From Nocardiopsis potens DSM 45234 (GTDB lineage Bacteria > Actinomycetota > Actinomycetes > Streptosporangiales > Streptosporangiaceae): a stretch of 64,000 bases of DNA. The translations under genes were made by a program, and so were the position numbers. This document shows, piece after piece, positions 40,323 through 48,967 of this stretch; position 1 is the stretch's first letter; each line of letters opens with the position of its first letter. The DNA is taken from contig NZ_ANBB01000013.1 of assembly GCF_000341105.1 (NCBI RefSeq), forward strand, positions 1 to 64,000, given 5' to 3'. Under the pieces are notes generated by a model. It had not been told where the DNA came from and ran no database searches. It worked only from the letters and a program-made list of their open reading frames with translations.

Positions 40323-41471
40323 CCGGCCCTCGGCCTCTCCGGCCGGGGCGGGGGTGCCGCCCATCGCCCGCCGGTACAGGTCCTCCAGGGCGCCGTCGAG
40401 CGGGTGGGGCAGCGGCCTCCCATCGGCGTCCAGCCGGTTCCACCGCATCAGGTTGACCGCCACCGACATCTGCCGCTCGCCGTCGGCGCTGATCATCGAG
40501 ACCGCCCCGGCGCCCCAGACCGTGCCGTCGTGGCCCCAGGCGGTGCCGCCGCCCGGCAGCAGGCTCCGCTTCAGGCCCAGCCCGTAGTCGATCGTCTTCC
40601 CCTCGAAGGAGACCACCGGGACGGTGCGCTGCATCTGCTCCAGCGAGGAGCGGGAGACGATCTTCCCGGCGAGCAGCGCGCGGAAGAAGGCGTTGAGGTC
40701 GGCCGTGGTCGACACCAGGGCGGCCGCCGGCCCCACCCAGGACATGTCGTAGACGCTGTGGTCGCGCGGCGGGTCGAGCAGGCCGAACCACGACTCGTAC
40801 ATCCGCGGGTGCGGCCCCTCGATGCGCGGGGACGCCGGGAAGGCGGTGTCGCCGAGCCCGGCGGGTTCGATGGCGTCCCGGGTGATGCACTCCTCGGCGG
40901 TGTCCCCGGTGACCCGCTCCAGCAGCCGGCCGAGGAGCCGGTAGTTGGTGTTGGAGTAGGCCCCCGGCGTCCCGCCCGGGGCGCCGGCGGCGGGGGCGGC
41001 GACGCCCATGCCGATCAGCTCGTCCGCGCCGAACCGCCGGAACCGGTTGTGGCCCAGGCTCTCCGGCCGCATCCGCGCCGGCGCCGGGAACCCCTTGAGG
41101 GACGGGAACGCGCAGGGGATGTAGTCCGGGAGGCCGCTGGTGTGGTCGAGCAGCATCCGGACCGTGATCGCCTCCCCCCGCTCCCCCGGCACCAGGTGCG
41201 GCAGGTGCCGGCCGATCGGGTCGTCCAGCCCGAACCGCCCCCGCTCGGCCTGGCGCAGCACCGCGGCGGCGGTGAAGGCCTTGGTGATGCTGCCGACCCG
41301 GTGCCGCATGCCGGGTTCGGCCGGGCGCCCCGCCTCGGCGTCGGCGAACCCGGCCGCGCCGCGCCACACCCTCTCCCCGTCGCGCACCTCGGCGAAGACC
41401 CCCGGCATGCCGGCGCGGTGCACCGCCGCCAGCGCGTCCTCCAGCTCCTCAGGGTCGAGCGGTCTCCTCAT
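40320..41471 (-). CDS. Beta-lactamase-fold serine hydrolase (class C/DD-peptidase-like)
   Basis: A 383-residue serine hydrolase. The nucleophile motif is Ser61-Ile-Thr-Lys64 (VGSITKAFTAAAV), the second is Tyr-Ser-Asn (GAYSNTNYRLLGRLLERVTG), and the third is His-Asp-Gly (AWGHDGTVWGAG). HTSGLPDY, common in this family, is also present. There is no signal peptide, so it is probably cytoplasmic, and a role as esterase or peptidase is as likely as cell-wall work. The ATG at 41471 follows GAGAGG. It precedes no other gene in a clear operon. Antibiotic hydrolysis cannot be claimed from sequence. Confidence 0.87.
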   Translation of the reverse strand: MRRPLDPEELEDALAAVHRAGMPGVFAEVRDGERVWRGAAGFADAEAGRPAEPGMRHRVGSITKAFTAAAVLRQAERGRFGLDDPIGRHLPHLVPGERGEAITVRMLLDHTSGLPDYIPCAFPSLKGFPAPARMRPESLGHNRFRRFGADELIGMGVAAPAAGAPGGTPGAYSNTNYRLLGRLLERVTGDTAEECITRDAIEPAGLGDTAFPASPRIEGPHPRMYESWFGLLDPPRDHSVYDMSWVGPAAALVSTTADLNAFFRALLAGKIVSRSSLEQMQRTVPVVSFEGKTIDYGLGLKRSLLPGGGTAWGHDGTVWGAGAVSMISADGERQMSVAVNLMRWNRLDADGRPLPHPLDGALEDLYRRAMGGTPAPAGEAEGR

Positions 41472-41541
41472 GGCCTGCGGTCCTCTCCTGGTCGGCGGGC
41501 GGTGCTGCGGGTCCGGTCCTGCTGCCGCGGGCATCTCCGCC

Positions 41542-42438
41542 TCACCCGGCCAGCGCGCGGCGCAGCACCGCGCCGAGCTCGGCGATCTGGCGCTGCGACA
41601 CCTCGGTGGACAGGATCGCCTGCGACCCGTGGAAGGTCCCGGCCCACTGGTGCAGCTCGACCGGGACGCCCGATTGGAGCAGGCGCTGGGCGTAGGCGAT
41701 GTCCTCGTCGCGGTTGGGGCACAGCTCCGCGGAGGCGATGTAGGCCGGGGGCAGGCCGGACAGGTCGGCGGCGCGCGCGGGGGCGGCGTAGGCGTCGGCC
41801 GGCGCGGAGCCCAGGTAGTGCCGCCACGCGGCGGCGACCTTGTCCCGGTCCATCCACGGCGTGTCGGTGAAGTTCCGCTGCGACCAGGTCTCCTGCCGGT
41901 CGTCGAGCGCGGGCTGGTTGAGCAGCTGGAAGCGGATCGGCGGGCCGCCCCGGTCGCGGGCGCGCAGCGCCGCCCCGGCGGCGATCCCCCCGCCCGCGCT
42001 GTGCCCGCCGACCGCGATCGCCCCCGGGTCGAGGCCGAGGCCGACCGCGTTCCCGGCCGCCCAGTCCAGCACGGCGCAGGCGTCGTCCATGGCGGCCGGG
42101 TAGGGGTTCTCCGGGGCGAGCCGGTAGGCCACCGAGACCACCGCCTCCCCGGAGGCGGCGGCGAGCCGGGCGGCCCAGGGGTGCTCGGTCTCCAGGTCGC
42201 CCATGACCCACCCGCCGCCGTGCAGCCAGACGAGGGCGCCCCGCGCCCCGTGCGGCCGGTAGACCCGCACCGGCACCCCGGGGCCGGCGGGGACCACGGC
42301 GTCCTCGACGTCCATCCCGGCGGTGTCGGGGGCCGGCACCGAGGTGGCCAGCCGCGCGTAGCTCTCGCGCTCGGCCGCCGGGTCGGCCAGGTCGACCTTG
42401 GGGAACAGGGAGAGGAAGGCTTCGAGTTCGGGATCCAT
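41542..42438 (-). CDS. Alpha/beta hydrolase, hormone-sensitive lipase type
   Basis: A 298-residue esterase of the bacterial hormone-sensitive lipase family (family IV). The oxyanion-hole motif HGGGW lies in ALVWLHGGGWVMGDLE (near residue 70), the nucleophile in VGGHSAGGGIAAGAAL (Ser near 140), the acid in NRDEDIAYAQRL and the His in WAGTFHGSQ. It hydrolyses short-chain esters. Two starts compete, ATG 42438 and ATG 42447; I chose the first. It is divergent from a PucR-like regulator with only 95 bases between, which suggests that regulator controls it. Substrate unknown. Confidence 0.88.
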   Translation of the reverse strand: MDPELEAFLSLFPKVDLADPAAERESYARLATSVPAPDTAGMDVEDAVVPAGPGVPVRVYRPHGARGALVWLHGGGWVMGDLETEHPWAARLAAASGEAVVSVAYRLAPENPYPAAMDDACAVLDWAAGNAVGLGLDPGAIAVGGHSAGGGIAAGAALRARDRGGPPIRFQLLNQPALDDRQETWSQRNFTDTPWMDRDKVAAAWRHYLGSAPADAYAAPARAADLSGLPPAYIASAELCPNRDEDIAYAQRLLQSGVPVELHQWAGTFHGSQAILSTEVSQRQIAELGAVLRRALAG

Positions 42439-42521
42439 ACCGGCCATCCTGGCCGCCGCCGGCCCCGGGATCATCCGCCGTCCGTCGGGCTTCCGGGCCC
42501 GCCCGCGCACCGTTCGGCGCC

Positions 42522-42527
42522 TATCCT
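42522..42527 (+). promoter_or_regulatory. -10 box of a leaderless promoter
   Basis: TATCCT lies six bases before the ATG of the PucR-like regulator gene, so its transcript should start at or next to the start codon. No clear -35 is seen. Confidence 0.45.
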
Positions 42528-42533
42528 CGTGCC

Positions 42534-43568
42534 ATGGAGGCATTGGCCGAACGGCTGTCACACCTGGACTCCCAGGCCGGGGGCGCGCTCCGGGTCATCA
42601 TGTTCTACGACACGCTGATGCGGCGGCGGGCGGACCTCCCGGCGCTGGCCCGCGCCTCGGCCGGCCTGGCCGAGTGCACGGTGGGGATCCGGCTGCACGG
42701 CACCGGGCGGGCGGTCCGCTTCGCGCCGGACGGCCGGCCCGACGGGTCCCCCGCCCCGCCGGAACCGGTCTCGGAGCCGATCACCCTGGACGAGGAGGAG
42801 ATCGGCACGGTGTGGCTGGAGCGGCCCGCACCGCCGAAGGCCCTCGACGAGCTGGTGCTGGACCGGCTCGCCCTCGCCGCGGCGGCGGTGGTGGAGCGGT
42901 ACGGCCCGGCCCGCACCACCATGGCCGACCCCGCCCTGGTCGAACTGGCGGTCAGCCCGGACGGCGACGAGGCGGCCCGGGCCCGCGCGCTGCGCCTGCT
43001 GGGGTTCGCGGCCGGGCTGCCGGTGTGCGCCGTCGCCGTGCGCTCGCAGGTCCCGCTCGACCGGGTCGGCGCGCTGATCTGCCCGTCCCGCCCGGTGAAG
43101 GCGGCCCCGCTCGGCGACGTAGGCGTCATCCTGGCCCAGGCCGTGGACCGGGACCGGTTCCCGGCCGGGGTGCGGGCGGGCATCGGCGCCGCCGGCGGTC
43201 CCGCCCCGTCCTGGCGGGAGGCGCGGACCGCGCTGCGCTTCACCACCCCGCGCCGGCCGGTCGTCCACCACGGCGACCTGGGGGCGCTGGCGCTGCTCGC
43301 CGGGGTCCCCGCCGACACCGCGCGGGACAACCCCGACGTGGCGGCGGTCGCCCGCCTCGCCGGCGCCCCCGAGGACCTGGAGACCCTGGACGCCTACTGC
43401 ACCGCCGGCTCCCTGCGCCGGGCCGCCGACCTGCTGCACCTGCACCACAGCAGCGTCGCCCGCCGCGTCGAGCAGCTCGGCCGGGCCCTGGGCATCGACC
43501 TCACCGACCCCACCGGCCTGGTCCGCGCCAGGATCGCCCTCACCGCCTGGCGGCTGCTGGACGACTGA
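42534..43568 (+). CDS. PucR/CdaR-type helix-turn-helix regulator
   Basis: A 344-residue regulator. The C-terminal HTH_30 type helix-turn-helix (LDAYCTAGSLRRAADLLHLHHSSVARRVEQLGRALGIDLTDPTGLVRARIALTAWRL) spans about residues 283-340. The front 130 residues resemble a GAF-like sensory part without clear ligand residues. Unlike the larger PucR at 27-29 kb it lacks the N-terminal PucR domain. It is transcribed away from the esterase gene and may govern it. Its message appears leaderless. Confidence 0.78.
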   Translation: MEALAERLSHLDSQAGGALRVIMFYDTLMRRRADLPALARASAGLAECTVGIRLHGTGRAVRFAPDGRPDGSPAPPEPVSEPITLDEEEIGTVWLERPAPPKALDELVLDRLALAAAAVVERYGPARTTMADPALVELAVSPDGDEAARARALRLLGFAAGLPVCAVAVRSQVPLDRVGALICPSRPVKAAPLGDVGVILAQAVDRDRFPAGVRAGIGAAGGPAPSWREARTALRFTTPRRPVVHHGDLGALALLAGVPADTARDNPDVAAVARLAGAPEDLETLDAYCTAGSLRRAADLLHLHHSSVARRVEQLGRALGIDLTDPTGLVRARIALTAWRLLDD

Positions 43569-43693
43569 GCGCCGCCCCGGAGGGGCGGCCGCTCCGGCCG
43601 GTTCCGGCCGCCTGCGCGGGCCCGGCCCCGGAACCGCCGGGGAGGGCCGCGGCGTCGGAGCGGCGGACAGGCAGCGGCTTCCCTGGAGGTGGG

Positions 43694-44332
43694 ATGGTCC
43701 TCTCCGCGTACACCGATCCGCCCGACCCCGTCGGGGCCCTGGTGCTCGGCCTCTTCGGCCTGATGTTCTTCTGCGCGGGGGCGGGGGTGCTGTTCCGGGA
43801 GTTCCGGCTCGACCTGATCGGTGCGCGGGTGCCCGGCAGGGTGGCCGGGATGCAGGGGGGCACGATGTCCGGCGGGGACGGGTACAGGATGTCCACCCGC
43901 GCAGCGGTGGTGGAGTACCGCACGCTCGACGGCGACGTGATCGTGAAGGCCCACTTCTACCGGTACGGCGGCCGGCTGCGCCCCTCACAGTCCCCCGGCG
44001 ACACCGTGGAGGTGCTCTACCTGCCGCGGAACCCGGCCGTGTTCCGGATCGCCGACGAGCCCCTGGCCGCCTGGATGGGGCCGCTCTTCTTCTGCATGGG
44101 GCTGTCCCTCCTGGTGTTCTCGGCAGCGCTGGCCGGTGCGCTGCCCGCGTCGGCCTCCCCCGCCACCGCGTGCGCGGGCGCCCTGCTGCTGGCCGCCGGG
44201 ATCGCGCTGATCCGGTTCCGCTCCGCGCGGCGCGGGGAGGGCGGCTCCCGGGCCGTGACGGTGATGGGCCTGTGCGTGCTGCTGTTCGTCCTGCCCGGGC
44301 TCCTCATGCTCGGGGGCGGCGTCGCGGGCTGA
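43694..44332 (+). CDS. DUF3592 membrane protein
   Basis: A 212-residue protein: a first helix (VGALVLGLFGLMFFCAGAGVLF), a soluble DUF3592 domain of about 90 residues (RLDLIGARVPGRVAGM...AAVVEYRTLDGDVIVKAHFYRYGGRLRPSQSPGDTVEVLYLPRNPAVFRIAD), then three further helices. The family is widespread and uncharacterised; the central part is a small beta barrel-like domain. TGGAGGTGGG precedes the ATG. A close paralogue follows directly downstream, so this is a tandem duplication. No function known. Confidence 0.8.
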   Translation: MVLSAYTDPPDPVGALVLGLFGLMFFCAGAGVLFREFRLDLIGARVPGRVAGMQGGTMSGGDGYRMSTRAAVVEYRTLDGDVIVKAHFYRYGGRLRPSQSPGDTVEVLYLPRNPAVFRIADEPLAAWMGPLFFCMGLSLLVFSAALAGALPASASPATACAGALLLAAGIALIRFRSARRGEGGSRAVTVMGLCVLLFVLPGLLMLGGGVAG

Positions 44333-44427
44333 CCCCGATCCGGCCGTCGGGAACCGGGCCGCCGGAACCCCGGGCGGAAGGGGCGCGTCGGAGCGGTGGA
44401 AGCGGACCGGAGCCCCCAGGAAGCGGA

Positions 44428-45074
44428 ATGAACCAGCTGGACCAGATCCTTTCCCCGCACACGCTCGTGCACCTGCTCGGGACCCTGGTGATCGGGGCCT
44501 TGGGAGCGGGGGCCGCCTTCCTGGGGGGCAAGGCGGCGCTCCAGGAGATCCGGCTCGACCTGCGCGGGAAGCGGGCCCCGGGACGGTGGTCGGGATGCAC
44601 CGGAAGGACGTCCGTGTGAAGGGGCGGCCCCGCCCCCACAGCGCGCCGGTGGGGGAGTACCGCACCCTCGACGGCGAGCTGCACCAGAAGACCGGCCCCT
44701 ACCTGCGCAGCGGCCCCTCGCACCCCGACCACGCCGTCGGGGACTCCGTCGAGGTGCTGTACCTGTCCGAGGACCCCTCCGTGTACCGGATCGCGGACGA
44801 GAACATGGGCAAGTGGACCGCGCTGCCCTTCCTCATCGCGGGGCCGCTGCTCCTGCTGCTCGCGGCCGGGCGGGCCGGCCTGCTGCCCGCCCCGGCGTCC
44901 ACGGGCGCGGCCGCCGCGGGGGCCCTGCTCGCGGTCGGCGGCACCGCCCTGGTGATCGGGCGCGAATGGACCCGGAAGGGTCCGCCGCGCTGGGGTTCGG
45001 CGGCGGCGCTGTCGTGCTTCACCCTGCTCTCCGGCCTCCTCCTGCTGCTGTACGGGTACGGGACCGCGGGCTGA
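44428..45074 (+). pseudogene. DUF3592 paralogue with a frameshift
   Basis: Starting at the ATG at 44428, the frame gives one helix and QEIRLDLRGKRAPG, as in the upstream paralogue, then loses homology and stops at 44619. Homology resumes one frame over (VVGMHRKDV...PVGEYRTLDGELHQKTGPYLRSGPSHPDHAVGDSVEVLYLSEDPSVYRIADENMG, then three helices) until 45074. The break lies in the run GGGCCCCGGG at about 44573-44582; one added G would restore a single frame. It is either a recent inactivation or a sequencing error in a GC homopolymer run. Confidence 0.75.
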
Positions 45075-45289
45075 GTCCCGCCGCGCGCCCCGGCCGGCGG
45101 CGCCGGCGGACCCTCCGCCTCCGGCCCGCCCCCGGTTCCCCGGCCCGGCGGCCGCCTCGGCCCGGTGAGCGGCACCGCCCGAGGGTCCGCGCACCGGAAC
45201 GATCGCGGGCGCGGAGTCCGCCGTCGAACCTCTCCTCACCGAGCCGCGCCGGTGCGGCGGGCGGGCCGGAGGCGGCATCGGCCGGGAGG

Positions 45290-46243
45290 TCAGCCGCCTC
45301 CGCCGCCACCGCCGCCGCCACCGGCTCCCCCGCCACCGCCGCCGGCTCCGCCTCCGCCCATGCCGCCCCTGGAGCGGGTTCCGCCGCTGCCGCCCCGCTC
45401 CTTCACCGCGCGCGCTTCGAGGTTCATCCCGATCGCCCCCAGCACCAGGAAGACTGCCGCGGTGACCACGGCGGCGGCCACGATCCCGCCCGTGCCCGGC
45501 CCGCCGGAGTCCGCGGGCCCGGGGTCCCCGGCCACGGCGATCTCACCGGCCCGGCCGGTCACATCGACGCTGAAGGCCTGCCCCGGTTCGACGCGGTCCT
45601 GGGTGAACACCGCCCGGTCCCCGTCCCGCCGCACGTCCGTGCATCCGGCTCGGGAGCCGGGCGCGCCCGCGTAGCAGCGGGCGGTCTCGATACCGCCGGG
45701 CATGGCCACCCGGACGCGCACCGACTCCACCGGGACCGTCCAGCCGTCCCCGATGACGTCCTGGAACAGCCGCGGCCGCTCCCGGCCGTCCAGGGTCAGC
45801 AGGCCGCCGTACTCGTAGGCGATGACGAAGGTCTTCTCGCCCTTCAGCTCGGGGTCCGCGCCGGGCCGGCCGATGCGGACCTCGGTCCGCCCGCCGGCCT
45901 CCCGGACCTCGGTGGCGGCGACCCCGCCGGAGTCCTCCACCCGCACCCGGTCCAGCTCGAACGACCTGGTGCCGCCGCCGTCGATGCTCCCGCTGCCGGG
46001 CAGGTCGCGGCGGACCTGCCCGCCGTGCCCCGCGCCCAGGTCGTAGGTGATCTCCTCGCGGACCTGCACCGCACCGCCGGGGGTCACCGAGACGTCGGCG
46101 TCGAACGAGGTGACCGACCGCCCCTCGCCGGCCGCCGCCGGCGCGGCCGCCCACGGTCCCCCTGCCAGGAGCACCGCCGCGCCGACCGCCGCCGCCCCGC
46201 GCACCGCACGCCGCCGCCCGCCCGCTCCCGCTGAGAACACCAT
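45290..46243 (-). CDS. DUF2207-type exported membrane protein
   Basis: A 317-residue protein with a signal peptide (residues 1-38, VRGAAAVGAAVLLAGGPWAAAPAAAG), then a DUF2207-like domain (SFDADVSVTPGGAVQVREEITYDLGAGHGGQVRRDLP and later FVIAYEYGGLLTL, AMPGGIETARCYAGAPGSRAGC) facing outward. One membrane helix follows near residue 240-262 and a cytoplasmic tail ending in an almost pure glycine stretch. Full-length DUF2207 proteins are longer, with more helices, so this is a short form. The two cysteines in the exported part could pair. Function unknown. Confidence 0.78.
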   Translation of the reverse strand: MVFSAGAGGRRRAVRGAAAVGAAVLLAGGPWAAAPAAAGEGRSVTSFDADVSVTPGGAVQVREEITYDLGAGHGGQVRRDLPGSGSIDGGGTRSFELDRVRVEDSGGVAATEVREAGGRTEVRIGRPGADPELKGEKTFVIAYEYGGLLTLDGRERPRLFQDVIGDGWTVPVESVRVRVAMPGGIETARCYAGAPGSRAGCTDVRRDGDRAVFTQDRVEPGQAFSVDVTGRAGEIAVAGDPGPADSGGPGTGGIVAAAVVTAAVFLVLGAIGMNLEARAVKERGGSGGTRSRGGMGGGGAGGGGGGAGGGGGGGGGG

Positions 46244-46473
46244 GGCCCCACCCTGCCGGATCCCCGGATGCCGGCCGCCGCCGGGGGCGCCTCGGCCCCG
46301 GCGGCCTCCGGGCCCGGGAGCCGGAGGATCGGGAACGCCCCTCGCGGGCGCCCGGGGCCGCCGCGCCGGGGGCCGGCCCGGACGCCTGGGGCGGGCAGGA
46401 GCCGAACCGTTCCGCCTCCCTGCCGCGGCCGCGTGCAGCATGATGGGCGAAGGCGACGGCGAAGGAGACGGCG

Positions 46474-46800
46474 ATGGACCGCATTCCGCTGATCGGCGGG
46501 CCGCTCGACGGCGAGACCGTGCACCCCTCCGAGGTCCGCGACGGCCGGTACACGACGGCGCGCCGCATCGATGCCGGCGACGGCCGCGAGCCGCACCGGG
46601 AGCAGGTCACCTATCTCCTGCGCAAGGGCTCGACCCCGGTCTTCACCGAGACCTACGCCCAGGTGGTGGAACTGCGCCGCCGGTACCTGGAGGCCGGCGA
46701 GCGGGAGCGGGAGGAGATGATGGAAGAGGCCGCCGTCGCGGAGGCCCGGGTCACCGAACTTGCCAGGGTGCGGGAGTGGCTGGAGTGGGCGGCGCCCTGA
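46474..46800 (+). CDS. Hypothetical protein with C-terminal coiled coil
   Basis: A 108-residue soluble protein. It opens with MDRIPLIGGPLDGETVHPSE, a start seen in many small actinobacterial and phage-related proteins of unknown role, and ends in a charged helical stretch (AQVVELRRRYLEAGEREREEMMEEAAVAEARVTELARVREWLEW) that probably forms a coiled coil. AAGGAG lies eight bases before the ATG, and a terminator follows 13 bases after the stop. Both support a real, single-gene unit. I do not recognise a function. Confidence 0.62.
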   Translation: MDRIPLIGGPLDGETVHPSEVRDGRYTTARRIDAGDGREPHREQVTYLLRKGSTPVFTETYAQVVELRRRYLEAGEREREEMMEEAAVAEARVTELARVREWLEWAAP

Positions 46801-46812
46801 CGCGGTCGGAGC

Positions 46813-46836
46813 GGCCCGGCGCCCCCGCGCCGGGCC
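46813..46836 (+). terminator. Terminator of the hypothetical gene
   Basis: GGCCCGGCGC and GCGCCGGGCC form a perfect 10-bp stem with a CCCC loop, 12 bases after the stop codon. Confidence 0.75.
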
Positions 46837-46966
46837 TTCGCCGCGTTCGGCTCGGGCGCCCTCGTCCCGTACGGGTACGGCGGCGCCGCCGGCGCGCCGG
46901 AGGCGGTCCCGCACCCGACCTCCCGGTCCCCGGCCGGGTCCCCGGCCTGCCCGGCGGCGCCGGCGG

Positions 46967-47578
46967 TCAGCTCTGCGGCCAGCACGCCATCGCGGTCCGG
47001 GCGACGGCGGCCAGCTCCTTCGCGTCGGCGCCGTCGCGGGCCTGCTGGGACATGCCCTGCACGACGGCGGCGTAGTAGCGGGCCAGCGCGCGGGGGTCGG
47101 CCCCGGGCGGCAGCTCCCCCTCCGCGCGGGCGGCGCGCAGCCGGCCGTCCAGGGCCTCGACGTTGGCGTTGCGCATTCCGCGCAGCAGCTCTTCGATCTC
47201 GGCGTCGGCCGGGGTGATGTTGGTGGCGGCGCTGATCACCAGGCATCCGGCCGGGTGCGCGGGGTCGGCGTAGTGGCGGGCGGCCTCGTCGAGGATGCGG
47301 GCGAACGCGGCGCGCGCGGTGGCCTCCTCGGCCAGGGCGCGGCCGACGAAGTCGCCCTGGGGGCTGCGCCGGTAGGCCTCCACCGCCTCGGTGAACAGCT
47401 TCTTCTTGTCGCCGAAGGCGGCGTACAGGCTGCCGGTGCGGATCCCCATGGCCGCGGTGAGGTCGCTGAGGGAGACCGCCTCGTAGCCGCGCTCCCAGAA
47501 CAGGCGCACTGCGGCGGCCAGGGCGGCGTCGCGGTCGAAGGCGCGCGGGCGGCCGCGCGGGGTGGTCTTCTCGGCCAT
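46967..47578 (-). CDS. TetR-family repressor
   Basis: A 203-residue TetR-type regulator. Residues about 14-58 are the DNA-binding part (FDRDAALAAAVRLFWERGYEAVSLSDLTAAMGIRTGSLYAAFGDKKKLF). The C-terminal half resembles the TetR_C group that includes regulators of short-chain dehydrogenases and efflux pumps, with two cysteines (AGCLVISAATN and MACWPQS). The start codon lies seven bases from a perfect TATAAT, so translation is leaderless. It is divergent from an SDR gene and the two share a 49-base inverted operator, so it should repress both. Confidence 0.9.
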   Translation of the reverse strand: MAEKTTPRGRPRAFDRDAALAAAVRLFWERGYEAVSLSDLTAAMGIRTGSLYAAFGDKKKLFTEAVEAYRRSPQGDFVGRALAEEATARAAFARILDEAARHYADPAHPAGCLVISAATNITPADAEIEELLRGMRNANVEALDGRLRAARAEGELPPGADPRALARYYAAVVQGMSQQARDGADAKELAAVARTAMACWPQS

Positions 47579-47585
47579 GCCCCCG

Positions 47586-47640
47586 ATTATAGAGGGATCG
47601 TTCAAGAAACCGTGCTACCGTCTTTCTTGAACGATCCCTC
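47586..47640. promoter_or_regulatory. TetR operator with 18-bp arms and divergent promoters
   Basis: GAGGGATCGTTCAAGAAA (47592-47609) and its exact complement (47623-47640) flank a 13-base centre. TATAAT for the tetR gene (minus strand, 47586-47591) adjoins the left arm, and TACCGT in the centre may serve the SDR gene. The length suggests two repressor dimers bind. Confidence 0.8.
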
Positions 47641-47668
47641 AAAAAATCGTGGAAGGGTTGACCCCGCC

Positions 47669-48445
47669 ATGCCCAGACCTCTCGAAGGCAAGAACGCACT
47701 GGTCACCGGCGCGAGCCGAGGCATCGGCCGCGCCATCGCCGAACGCCTGGCCGCCGACGGCGCCACCGTCGCCGTCGGCTACGCCAACCGCCGCGACGCC
47801 GCCGACCGGGTCGTCGCCGCCATCACCGCCGCAGGCGGTACCGCGTTCCCCCTGCCCGCCGCGCTCGGCGCCCACGGCGACGCCGCCGCCCTGTGGGCCG
47901 CCTACGACAAGGCCGTCGCCGAGCACACCGACCGGACCGGCGTCGACGTCCTCGTCAACAACGCCGCCCTCGGCACCAGCCCGGACCTGGACACCATCAC
48001 CGAGGAGGAGTTCGACGACCTGTTCGCCACCAACGTCCGCGCGCCGCTGTTCATCGTCCAGCAGGGCCGCGAGCGCCTCCGCGACGGCGGCCGCATCATC
48101 AACATCTCCAGCGGCACCGCCCGGCTGGCGATGCCGGGCATCATGGCCTACGGGGCCACCAAGGGCGCCCTGGAGACCCTCACCCTCAACCTCGCCCAGC
48201 TCCTCGGGCCACGCGGCATCACCGTCAACTCCCTGGCACCGGGCATCGTCGACACCGACACCAACGCCGGCTGGCTGCGCGACGACCCCGACGCCCAGTC
48301 CTGGGCCGCCTCACTGGCCGCCCTGGGCCGCGTCGGACGCCCCGACGACATCTCCGGCATCGCCGCCTTCCTGGCCTCCGACGACGCCCGCTGGGTCACC
48401 GGCCGCACCATCGACGCGACGGGCGGCGCCCTCCTCGGGGTGTGA
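47669..48445 (+). CDS. Short-chain dehydrogenase/reductase, classical SDR
   Basis: A 258-residue NAD(P)-dependent oxidoreductase. The cofactor motif is TGASRGIGRAIA (about 13-24), then NNAA near 97, the Ser in INISSGTARL and the catalytic YGATK pair near 163-167, and a PGIVDTDTN loop. Arg/Asn in GYANRRDAADR after strand 2 favour NADPH. It resembles 3-oxoacyl reductase-like enzymes but the substrate cannot be told. Divergent TetR with a shared large operator suggests induction by a xenobiotic or by the substrate. A strong terminator lies 60 bases after the stop. Confidence 0.9.
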   Translation: MPRPLEGKNALVTGASRGIGRAIAERLAADGATVAVGYANRRDAADRVVAAITAAGGTAFPLPAALGAHGDAAALWAAYDKAVAEHTDRTGVDVLVNNAALGTSPDLDTITEEEFDDLFATNVRAPLFIVQQGRERLRDGGRIINISSGTARLAMPGIMAYGATKGALETLTLNLAQLLGPRGITVNSLAPGIVDTDTNAGWLRDDPDAQSWAASLAALGRVGRPDDISGIAAFLASDDARWVTGRTIDATGGALLGV

Positions 48446-48505
48446 ACACGGTGGGGCGGCCGGCCAGCCCCCACCCGAGACGACTCGAACGCCCGGCTCC
48501 GGGCC

Positions 48506-48543
48506 GCCGCGTCCGGCCCCGCACCCGCGGGGCCGGACGCGGC
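48506..48543 (+). terminator. Terminator of the SDR gene
   Basis: GCCGCGTCCGGCCCCGC (48506-48522) and its exact complement (48527-48543) form a 17-bp stem with a four-base loop. Confidence 0.85.
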
Positions 48544-48967
48544 CATGCCGGCGGCCCACCGGCACCCCGGCCGTACCGGGGCGACCGCGGCCGCGGAACT
48601 GATGGCCGAGGTGGAGCGGGGGACCCGGCCGGACGCCTACCCGGTGGTGGTGCTGCCCTACCGCGACCTGATCCCGGCGGCGGGCGGAAAGCCGTACCGC
48701 GCATCGGGAAGCCTCGCGTGACCCGCGCTGCCGCGTGTCAGGGTCCGGCCGGGGCGAGGGGGCCGGGTCCGCGCGTTCAGAGCCCTCCGGGGGCGCTCAG
48801 GGCACGCGGTCGCCCCTCGACGGCCCAGCGAGTACGCGCGCCTCGCGATCGGATCCGGGGAGACATCCCCGATCCCGCGTTCCACCCGGTCGGGTGCGAG
48901 GCGACACGTGAGATTGGTATGACACGCGCCCGACTAGCCCAGCGCGATCGCACATGTCCTTACCCGG
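48544..48967. other. Intergenic region with a 58-codon open frame
   Basis: From ATG 48545 to TGA 48721 a 58-codon frame reads TAAELMAEVERGTRPDAYPVVVLPYRDLIPAAGG in its middle, of protein-like composition, but it starts one base after the SDR terminator and has no ribosome site. It may be the remnant of a lost gene. From 48730 to 48967 nothing is recognised; 48890-48965 is less GC-rich than its surroundings. Confidence 0.35.
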
